64,000 nt of DNA from Mesostigma viride. Lineage: Eukaryota; Streptophyta; Mesostigmatophyceae; Mesostigmatales; Mesostigmataceae. Made by a program: the position numbers and the translations under genes. Every line of letters begins with the position of its first letter. The stretch's first letter is position 1. The notes below the pieces were generated by a model. The model made no database searches. It saw nothing but the letters and a program-made list of their open reading frames with translations, and was not told the origin of the DNA. The DNA lies in assembly GCA_009746045.1 (NCBI GenBank), contig RPFO01000084.1, positions 1,922,816 through 1,986,815 of the forward strand, read 5' to 3'. Of this stretch, positions 53,572-61,712 are shown piece after piece.

Positions 53572-53835
53572 TTATAGCTGGTTGAGATATTGTACCCATG
53601 CGTGGATTCTGTAGCCTGGCGAGGGTCGATGTCGACCCGAGGATCTTGTGTGGACTGCATGTTTCGGAATTCTCTGGAAGGCCGGCGCCATGTCGGCGCC
53701 CCTTGCCAGCCTGGTGGCAGACCTAGGTGAAATTGGTCCGAGGACGAGAGTCTCGTCCTCTTGGTTCGGAATAAAGTGTGTGTTTTCACCTGTCTGAACC
53801 TGGGGCATAATTCCAACTGCATTTGGTAGCTCCAT
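53572..53835 (-). CDS. Small ORF, possibly a gag start
   Basis: Eighty-seven codons beginning MELPNAVGIMPQ. The DNA has a perfect hairpin GAGGACGAG(3)CTCGTCCTC near 53732-53752. It lies upstream, on the same strand, of the knuckle-coding fragment at 53458-52979, so it could be the N-terminus of the same gag. I see no motif to prove it. Confidence 0.3.
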   Translation of the reverse strand: MELPNAVGIMPQVQTGENTHFIPNQEDETLVLGPISPRSATRLARGADMAPAFQRIPKHAVHTRSSGRHRPSPGYRIHAWVQYLNQL

Positions 53836-54641
53836 CCTAAATGTGGATTGTGTAGATTAATGCAATATTAATCAACGCGAGCCGTAACAGGCCTAAAGCC
53901 ACGCCTGTTCCGTTAATCCCACTCCCAGAGAGTGGTCGTGGTTAGCCAAGAAACCGGGAATAACCTACCTTAACAATAGGATCTTTCGCACGACCCAGAT
54001 GGGTTCGTTACACTGGTTATCGGAGGTTAGGTTAGGGTGGTTTAACATGGCGGCCCAGAGCCGGATTTAGCTTAGCAAAGGCCCAGAGCCGACAGGGTTC
54101 ATCCCGCCCAGCAAAGGCGGTTGCCAGATCCCGGTGACGCTCAGGACAGCTATAGCCACAGCCGGAACGCCATCCAAGACCTCTTAACCCGTTGAGGGGT
54201 GTCTAAGGACGCTAGACGTCCATGCAAGTGGTAAGATTTCCCTGATTTCCCTCTTGCTCCCCCCCCTGTCTTACCCACGCGCGTAGCAACGGGGTATATG
54301 TTTTATGTCGTGTCCGATTTCATGTTCGTGACTGTTGGTACCCACGTTGCCCCAGAGGCCAACGTTCGTGAGCCGTGGGCGGACCCCCAGAGGGCAACGC
54401 TGCCTACGGCTCGAGGGTAGTCACCGGCTGGCCGTTGCCTTACTGTGTTGCCGGTGGCTGTACCTCAACGTTCTTCGTATTGTTTGTGAACGTTTTGTTT
54501 CTGCCTTGTGCTTCTCTCTCGCTGTGAGCACGTCACCTGCACGTAGAGGTATCCTGGGTGGGCTTTCCTCCCTTTCTTTCCCCTTCCTGCATTGCATGCT
54601 TGAACACCGTGTGATATTGCTTTATACCTAATCGGTAGTTC
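53836..54641. other. Noncoding stretch, probably containing the 5' LTR of Gypsy-2
   Basis: No ORF with a motif. The matching 3' LTR would lie beyond the window end, so the LTR cannot be delimited by comparison. CCCAGAGCCGG/CCCAGAGCCGA occur twice near 54052-54090. Confidence 0.4.
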
Positions 54642-54995
54642 ATGGGAACCTCCCGCAGCAGACGTAATAATGAAGGAGGATATAGGCGTATTAATCAAGG
54701 AGGTAGATCCCAATACCTATACTACGCAGTAGCACATGACGGGGCCACAGGCCAACCAGGCATTTTCTATAGTTGGGCTGCGTGTAGCAATCATATTAAG
54801 GATAAGGTCTTACACCCAGCGTCGTTAGCTAGATGGCAGGGATTTAATACATTAGCTGAGGCAGATCAGTTTATTAGGGATAATATGCCCCTCCCAGAAG
54901 GGCTGCACCAGACTAGGCGTGGCACCCAGTTACCTGCACAGGATGTGTTGCATGCACTGGAGCAGCTTCACCTGGGCCCAGCCGCTAGGGCATAA
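54642..54995 (+). CDS. Viroplasmin / RNase H1-type hybrid-binding-domain protein
   Basis: 117 aa. Residues about 24-75 match the fold known as the caulimovirus viroplasmin domain (also the RNA-DNA hybrid-binding N-terminus of RNase H1): YLYYAVAHDG...QPGIFYSWAAC, then ARWQGFNTLAEADQFI. The landmarks are the YYAV strand, the PGI(F/Y)xxW turn and the F-x-T-x-x-E-A helix start. The N-terminus is basic. No RNase H catalytic domain follows in this ORF. The known role of the domain is to bind RNA-DNA hybrids or double-stranded RNA. Its place 193 bp before gag suggests it serves the Gypsy element, for example during reverse transcription; that role is inference. Confidence 0.75.
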   Translation: MGTSRSRRNNEGGYRRINQGGRSQYLYYAVAHDGATGQPGIFYSWAACSNHIKDKVLHPASLARWQGFNTLAEADQFIRDNMPLPEGLHQTRRGTQLPAQDVLHALEQLHLGPAARA

Positions 54996-55188
54996 GCATT
55001 ACTACCGCTTCTAGATACTAGTATAGAGTGAGCCTGCTATTAGCTTAGATACCATAGTTAGTCGATAATATTAGTACTATTAGAAGCATTAGTTGTGGCT
55101 TCTGCTCTTTTCTCTCTTGCCTGCCTGTGTTTGGGGAGGTACTGTGTAAGGTACTGTGTAAGGTGCTGGTACGGTACGAGGGCCCAGA

Positions 55189-55530
55189 ATGCCCAAGAAG
55201 AAAAAGCAAGGTGGTGGTAACACGTCGCCCCCAGAGGGCCAGAACATTAGATCGTCCCCAGAGGACAATAGAGCAGGGCAGGAAGTATCCAGCACGTCCA
55301 GTCACGGTTCCAGAAGATCTAGCAAGTCCAGTAGGAGCTCCAGAGGCTCCCGGAGATCCGATGCAGCCGCTAGGGATACCGCAGAACGGCAGGCGACCCT
55401 GGAGTCGCAGCTAGAACAAGCTGCCTTAGGGTTTGATCAGCAACAGCAGTCGCCGCAGCGACAACAATTGTCTCAGCAGTCGCCGCAGCGACAGCCTCAG
55501 TCTCAGCAGTCTCCGCCGTCGCGACAGATG

Positions 55531-55561
<31 letters not shown>

Positions 55562-57429
55562 GACAGCAACAGCAGACGCAGCAGCAATCGCGACCGGTAT
55601 TGACCCAGCATATGGGTAACTGGGACAGGGTACCTCCTACGCAGCGACCACCCTATGTGGAAGTCGTGCAGGAGGCTGATGAGGAGATAGAGGTCGCGGC
55701 TAGCCCGGTAGCTAGTTCGCCGTTTGCCCCTCCGGCTGAGTTCGTGCAATCCTCCCAATTGGGGGTAGGCCGCCCGCGCCTGACTCACCCTTGGGCAGGG
55801 CGTGGCCGCGGCGGGTCGGGGCTGGGTCATGGAAGGGATCCCCGTCGGGTCTCCTTTGGAGCGAACGAGAGCTGGTCGCGACCCCCGCCACGGGCGTTAG
55901 GGTCGGCGCACGTGCAGACCGATCCTGAGGACGCGGACTACGATCCCCCGGGCCCCTTCCCCACGGTACCCACCTCCCTCCCCACAAGGAGCGCGCCCAC
56001 CAACGCCAATTTCAGTCGGCTGCCCCTGGACGACCCCGGTTATGAGCATCCCACGTCCGTTCGCGTTCGGCGTGAGTCAGCCCCCTTTGCGTCACAGTGG
56101 GTGTCCGCTGACTACGCGCCCCGCCGAGAATCCGGCGACCTCGATCCCGAGCGTGAGGAGGACACCTTTGTGTCCCTACGTGGGCATGACCAGCCTGCAG
56201 GACGGGGCTCTCAACAGGAGATGCGGGCGCGTCGGCACGAGCCCCTCACCTTTTCCAGCCCCGCGTACTGCAGCAAGGGCGGCCCCTTGCGTCCTGACCC
56301 TGTCAAGGCCCCGCCTATGCCAGATTTTAAGGCGGTGCCCAAGCTCCATGCGGGCATGACTCCCCGTGAGATCGACGAGTGGGCCCGTATGTGGCAACAG
56401 TTGTACACCGTCTGGTGTGAACACCATGAGTGGCAGCTGGCCACCAAGGTTTTGATCCCCTACGTGGTGGTGAAGTGTATGGACCCATCAGTGGTCGGGA
56501 TGCTTAACGTTGAGAGTGTGGCGGCCCAGTCATACCCGCAGACGGTCGAGGAACTGCACGAGCGCATCCGGCGCAAGCTCATCCCTCCCGGCTATCGACT
56601 GACCGAGCGGTTTGAGTTCGGCCGCCTACGTCAAGGCAACACTGACTTGGCGGAGTTCCTCACCACCTTTGACTCCTTTGCGGCGCGGCTGACCGGGGAC
56701 CTGACGTGGACCGAGTACAAGATTCGGTTTTTGGAGGCCATCCATCCTGACCTCCTCGCTGAGGTTAAGAAGCACTATGCCGAGGTTCCCTGGGACAAGC
56801 TTGACATCCACGCTGTCCAGCAGTACCTTCTACAGGTGGCCGACGTCGTCAAGCAGCCGCGCTACACCAGCACCCGCCGGTTCGCCTCATCCACGATGAC
56901 ACGCCGTGTCCACTTCACTGAGGTGGAACCCGCCCCGTCGGAGGGGGAGGAGTCCAATGACGACGAGCAGCCGGCTGCCCAACTGCACGCCATCGATGCG
57001 TCCAAGGCCCGCTGTTTCATGTGTCACGAGGTCGGGCACCTCAAGAAGGATTGTCCGCGCCTCAAGGCGCGCACCAGCACGGCGACGGAGGCCACCAAGG
57101 AGGCCCCCACGTTTTCTGGTCCCGCCTTTGAGAGGCGCCCAGCGCCGGCAGCGCGGGATGCTCGCCCGCGCAACGCAGGCGCGCGGGCTGCCAAGCTGCG
57201 CGACGCGCGCACGCAGCCCAACCAGTTCCAGACACCCCGCTTCCCAGCGTCGTTCTCTCGGACAGTGCGCGAGCTCAATGAGATCCTGGCGCAGCAACAG
57301 GCGTCCGAGGCTGGAGGTGACGAGTATGAGGCGCTCAACCCCGGCGACGACGACGACTCGGATGAGGGGGAAGGGGGGACCGGAAGGTCGGACGAGGCGG
57401 CCTCCCGGCCCCGCGATCCTCGCGCATAG
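55189..57429 (+). CDS. Gypsy-2 gag
   Basis: 746 aa from the ATG at 55189. A Ser/Arg-rich N-terminus is followed by a poly-Gln region (about residues 83-130, CAG/CAA repeats), an acidic/proline-rich linker, a capsid-type retrotransposon gag domain at about 375-557 (MPDFKAVPKLHAGM..., EYKIRFLEAIHPDL) and a CCHC knuckle CFMCHEVGHLKKDC (C609, C612, H617, C622). The C-terminus is acidic (DDDDSDEGEG). The stop TAG at 57427 overlaps the first pol codon by one base. The pol frame is -1 relative to gag, so a -1 frameshift or reinitiation is likely needed. Confidence 0.9.
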
Positions 57430-60400
57430 TGCCCCTTCCCACAGGGGTAGAAGTAGGAGTAGAGTTAGTCAACCAGGTAGCACAGACGCCTGCACCAGAT
57501 GTGGGCGCGGAGATAGCGTCAGTCAATAACGTAGATAGGACTGGCGGGCAGGCCCCAGAGGTCTCCCCGCTCTCTTCATATGCAGACGTGTCGGCGACCG
57601 AGGTCGACCACGTTTCAGCCAATCATGTAGATAGATCTGGCGGGCAGGCCCCAGAGGCCCCCCCGTCCGCTGCCTCACCAAGCACCAGAACACTGCTAGT
57701 TTTCAGCGGCGGACTGGCCCTCCCTACCACCACACTTGACCCGTTTCTGAAGGAGAAGACGATCCTGGATGTTAAGTTTATGGTGGATACGGGGGCGACC
57801 ACATCTTTTATCCATGAGGCCCTGGTGCGACGCGCTGGCTACACGATTCGACCGCACCCGACGCCCATCAACGTCCGGTATGCCGATGGTAACAAGCACC
57901 CGTCCCCTGGCCTCGTGGACCTCAAGGCGGTTGTCCAGGGCATACCAGTGGAGGTAACAGCCACAGTGGCGCCGCTGGGCGCAGCTGACATCATCCTGGG
58001 CGTTGATTGGCAGGACGCCCAGGACGTGACGATCAGTGTCAAGCGACGGGTGGTTTGGTTCCCTGATGGCTCCTTCTGGTGCCCACGGCACGAGTATCTG
58101 GCGCACGGCACCGAGGTGCACAACGTTCAGCACGACGCGGGGCCCGAGAAGCCACGACGCCATGCTTCTCAGATGCTGATGAGCAGCAAGACGCTCGCGC
58201 GCAACCTGCAGAAGGGCAAGGAGTACTACATGTACCGCCTTGACTCTGTGCCCCTGCTTGAGGAGCTGCTGGAGATCGGCACCGACTTCACTGACGACGA
58301 GATCGCGCGCTACAACGCCATCCTGGCCAAGCGGGAGAAGCTGTTCGACGAGTCTACACCGCAGTTTCCCCCGCCCCGTTCTGTGCTGCACCATATCCGC
58401 CTCAAGGAAGGCTTCGGGCCCACCACGTCCCCGATGTACCGGATGGGGCCAGTCGAGCTGATGGAGCTCAAGAAGATCCTGATGGCCCTCCTTGAGCGTG
58501 GTCTGATTGAGCCCAGTAACAGCCCTTTCTCCGCTGGGGTACTCCTAGTGCCCAAGCCTGGGGGCAAGTGGCGGCTCGTCACCGACTACAGGAAGCTCAA
58601 CGCGATCACTGTCAAGTCCAAGTACCCGCTCCCGCGCATTGATGACATCTTCAATCGAGTACAGGGCGCCACCTGCTTCACGGTGATCGACTGCGCCGAT
58701 GGGTTTTGGCAGCTCCGCATCGCTGAAGAGGACTGTCACAAGACGGCCTTCAATACGCCATACGGACACTACCAGTTCCGTGTGGCGGCGATGGGGCTTT
58801 GCAACTCACCAGCCAGCTTCCAGATGCTCATGAACGACATCTTGCGGCCCGTCATGGGGACTGCACACCTGCCACAGGTATCCAGTGACCTGCGCGACCC
58901 TCGCAAGGGGGACAAGCCGCCCTGGTCCTGGAAACGCACTTGCGCTTTGGCCTATCTGGATGACATCCTGGTGTACTCCAAGACCTTCGAGGAGCACCTG
59001 GAGGACGTCGATATGGTCCTGCGCATTATGGAGGACGAGCATCTCTCGGCCCGCAGGGCTAAGGTCCGGGCGGGGCGCAGCGTCCCGTTCCTGGGCCACA
59101 CGCTTTCAGCGGCAGGCGTGGCCACGGACCCGGAGAAGATCGCCTCTGTCCAACAGTGGCCAGCTCCGACCGACGTGAAGGGCGTGCGTAGCTTCCTGGG
59201 GATTGCGTCATACTATCGACGCTTCATCCCCCGGTTTGCCACGATCGCGTCGCCCATCAACGCTCTCCTCAAGAAGGGCGTATCCTTCGTCTGGTCGGCA
59301 CAGTGCCAGCAGGCCTTTGAGGCCCTCAAGGCCAGTTTGACCGCGGCACCCGTGCTCGTGCTCCCAGACCCGTCCCTTCCTTTTGTGGTTGCGACGGATG
59401 CGAGCAAGGTGGCTATCGGCGGGGTCCTCTTGCAGGACCAAGGCAAGGGCTTGCAACCGGTTGAGTACATCTCCCGCACAATGATCCCCGCCGAGCGGAA
59501 CTATCCGGTCCACCAGCAAGAGCTGTTGGCTGTGGTCTACTGTTGCCACACATGGCGCCACCACCTGTTGGGCGCGCAGTTTGATGTTGCAGTCAGCGAG
59601 ACAGGGGACCTCGACCCCGCCCGTTTGATTATTCACACGGACCATAGGCCCCTGACCCACCTCTTGACGCAGCCAAATCTGACGCCCCGTCAGGCCAGGT
59701 GGATGGAGTACCTTTCCCAGTTTGCCCCTTTTAAGATCCAGTATGTGAAGGGTGCGGACAACGTGGTGCCCGACGCCCTCTCCCGTCGTGCTGACTACTG
59801 GTTCTATGAGGACATGGGGGTGCTCCATACCACCTGTGAGGAGGCGCCTGGCGCCCCGCTCTACGATGACCTCCCACGGTCGCCGCGGGCTCGCCACCTG
59901 TTTCACATGAGTCATACCACTCCGGATGCCTTGTCGCCCCCCGATGGCGACGACGACCAGCGCGTGGACGCGCGGTCCCCCGGGGAAGGGGAGGGGTCCC
60001 ACACACGGGTTCCCCTTGGCGCTGTGGCTCAGGCTCTTTTTCATCTGGAACCTCTTGGATCCCCGGTGGTCGTGTCTGAGTACCTACACTCGGCGCTGGA
60101 CCAACCGGAGGAGGAGGACGAGGCCGATGCGTATACGGTCACTTCCCCCCTGGAGATGCTGATCAGCCGCTTCACGGTTACCGAGCCGGCCGCCTTGGAG
60201 GTGATCAAGTCACACCCCAAGATGATGGGCAGGCTCCCGTGCAAGTTCCAAGGGGGTCGCCTATACGTCATGGTGCGCCCGGACACGTGGCGCCTCTACA
60301 TACCCGAGCTCTGTCGAGCAGCCTTGCTCCACGAGCTCCACGACTCCCTAGTCGGCGGTCATCAGGGCATTGGGCGGCTGCTACCAAGGGCACGTCGTCA

Positions 60401-61655
60401 CTTCTACTGGCCTGGCATGAAGGACTACATTGCGGCCTATATACGCGAATGCCCGTCGTGCCAGATAGCCAAGTCCCAGAACACGGGTACTCAGGCTGTC
60501 CCAAAGACGCTACCTGATCCCCTGGGTCCCTGGGACTCGATCCAGATGGATTTCGTCGGCCCCTTTAAGAAGACCAAGAACGGCAACAGCAAGATCTTGG
60601 TGTTCGTGGACCGACTCACGCGCATGTGTCACCTGGCCCCCTGTCCGGCTGACCTCACGGCCGAGGGGTGTGCCAAACTGTACCTCAACCACGTCTTCCG
60701 GTTCCACGGGCTCAGCCGCCAGTTCATCTCGGACCGGGACACGCTCTTCACCGCCCGGTTCTGGCAGGAGTTCTTCGACTGCCTGGGAACCAAGGTGTCG
60801 CTAGGGACGGCTTATCACAGCTCGTCCTCCCATCTGGTGGAGCGACTCAACCGCACGGTACAGGAAACCATGCGCCATTACACCGACGAGGTGGGCAGCA
60901 ACTGGGAGGAGTTGCTGTGCTTGGTGGAGTTCTCCCTGAACAACGCACCACAGGCAGCCCATGGCCTAACCCCGTTCTTTCTCAACACGGGAAGGCATCC
61001 GCTGACGCCGACCGACTTGCTGACGAGTCCGGCACTGGCGGAACCGGAGGTGCTGCGCACTACTCTGGCGGGCGTGAGCAGCCTGCTGGAAAAGATGCGC
61101 CAAGCTCACAACAGTGCGGTTAAAGGGTACCGGGCCGCTGCCGAGCGCAACATGGCTCGCGTGGAAGGCAAGCGGGACTCTAGAGCACCGGACATCGAGG
61201 TCGGGGACTGGGTCCTGGTAGAGGGACCCCAGCTCGGTCGATTCTCCCAGAAGGTGGAAGGGGAGCTCAAAACGAAGCTCCGGCCCATGTACCTGGGGCC
61301 CCACCAAGTGCTGGAGAAATGGGATGATGTCATGTTCAAGGTGGACGTGCCCATCTCATGGGGCACCGCAACAACCTTCCACCGCGACCAGCTCAAGCTG
61401 TACCACCAGAACTCGATCCAGGGTAGACTCAATCCCCCGGCTCCTGTGGAATACGATCCGGAGACAGGGGAACAGGAGGACGAGGTCGAGGAGATTGTCG
61501 CCCATCGCGATTTCGGGCGTGGTCGACAACGCCAATATCGGATCCGGTGGAAGTTCTCTCGATATGGGGCAGAGGCCTCTTGGCGGACGGAGAAGGAGCT
61601 CTCTGGCTGCAAGCGGTTGCTAGACGCGTACAAGAAGGTCCACAGGTTGCAATAG
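57429..61655 (+). CDS. Gypsy-2 pol: protease, RT, RNase H, integrase, chromodomain
   Basis: 1408 codons without a break. Aspartic protease MVDTGATTSFI (D120). RT with WRLVTDYRKLN, FTVIDCADGFWQL (motif A) and AYLDDILVYSK (YLDD at 509-512). RNase H: VVATDASKVAIGG (D657) and IHTDHRPLTHLL. Integrase: HHCC module GGHQG...CPSCQ, then D1041, D1102 and E1138, a normal D-35-E. The C-terminal chromodomain (about 1351-1408) reads EVEEIVAHRD...YRIRWKFSRYG...SWRTEKEL; in chromoviruses this domain guides integration to marked chromatin. Between RT motifs B and C there is an extra stretch of about 25-35 residues (LPQVSSDLRDPRKGDK) not usual in Gypsy RTs. Confidence 0.95.
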   Translation: MPLPTGVEVGVELVNQVAQTPAPDVGAEIASVNNVDRTGGQAPEVSPLSSYADVSATEVDHVSANHVDRSGGQAPEAPPSAASPSTRTLLVFSGGLALPTTTLDPFLKEKTILDVKFMVDTGATTSFIHEALVRRAGYTIRPHPTPINVRYADGNKHPSPGLVDLKAVVQGIPVEVTATVAPLGAADIILGVDWQDAQDVTISVKRRVVWFPDGSFWCPRHEYLAHGTEVHNVQHDAGPEKPRRHASQMLMSSKTLARNLQKGKEYYMYRLDSVPLLEELLEIGTDFTDDEIARYNAILAKREKLFDESTPQFPPPRSVLHHIRLKEGFGPTTSPMYRMGPVELMELKKILMALLERGLIEPSNSPFSAGVLLVPKPGGKWRLVTDYRKLNAITVKSKYPLPRIDDIFNRVQGATCFTVIDCADGFWQLRIAEEDCHKTAFNTPYGHYQFRVAAMGLCNSPASFQMLMNDILRPVMGTAHLPQVSSDLRDPRKGDKPPWSWKRTCALAYLDDILVYSKTFEEHLEDVDMVLRIMEDEHLSARRAKVRAGRSVPFLGHTLSAAGVATDPEKIASVQQWPAPTDVKGVRSFLGIASYYRRFIPRFATIASPINALLKKGVSFVWSAQCQQAFEALKASLTAAPVLVLPDPSLPFVVATDASKVAIGGVLLQDQGKGLQPVEYISRTMIPAERNYPVHQQELLAVVYCCHTWRHHLLGAQFDVAVSETGDLDPARLIIHTDHRPLTHLLTQPNLTPRQARWMEYLSQFAPFKIQYVKGADNVVPDALSRRADYWFYEDMGVLHTTCEEAPGAPLYDDLPRSPRARHLFHMSHTTPDALSPPDGDDDQRVDARSPGEGEGSHTRVPLGAVAQALFHLEPLGSPVVVSEYLHSALDQPEEEDEADAYTVTSPLEMLISRFTVTEPAALEVIKSHPKMMGRLPCKFQGGRLYVMVRPDTWRLYIPELCRAALLHELHDSLVGGHQGIGRLLPRARRHFYWPGMKDYIAAYIRECPSCQIAKSQNTGTQAVPKTLPDPLGPWDSIQMDFVGPFKKTKNGNSKILVFVDRLTRMCHLAPCPADLTAEGCAKLYLNHVFRFHGLSRQFISDRDTLFTARFWQEFFDCLGTKVSLGTAYHSSSSHLVERLNRTVQETMRHYTDEVGSNWEELLCLVEFSLNNAPQAAHGLTPFFLNTGRHPLTPTDLLTSPALAEPEVLRTTLAGVSSLLEKMRQAHNSAVKGYRAAAERNMARVEGKRDSRAPDIEVGDWVLVEGPQLGRFSQKVEGELKTKLRPMYLGPHQVLEKWDDVMFKVDVPISWGTATTFHRDQLKLYHQNSIQGRLNPPAPVEYDPETGEQEDEVEEIVAHRDFGRGRQRQYRIRWKFSRYGAEASWRTEKELSGCKRLLDAYKKVHRLQ

Positions 61656-61712
61656 AGGTATGTACATACACTTAGAGGTATGTACATACACATAGAGGTA
61701 TGTACATACCAC
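61653..61712 (+). repeat. Three 20-bp tandem repeats between pol and ORF3
   Basis: Units TAGAGGTATGTACATACACT, then the same with CA and CC endings, start at 61653, 61673 and 61693. Each contains the palindrome TATGTACATA and an ATG. The first unit starts on the pol stop codon. Confidence 0.9.

Noticed and set aside
54642..54995. Integrated caulimovirus
   Set aside because: The viroplasmin-type domain is small and stands before a gag-pol with a DDE integrase and chromodomain, which caulimoviruses lack; no movement protein is seen.
55426..55830. Minus-strand Leu/Arg-rich ORF
   Set aside because: Antisense of the poly-Gln part of Gypsy-2 gag.
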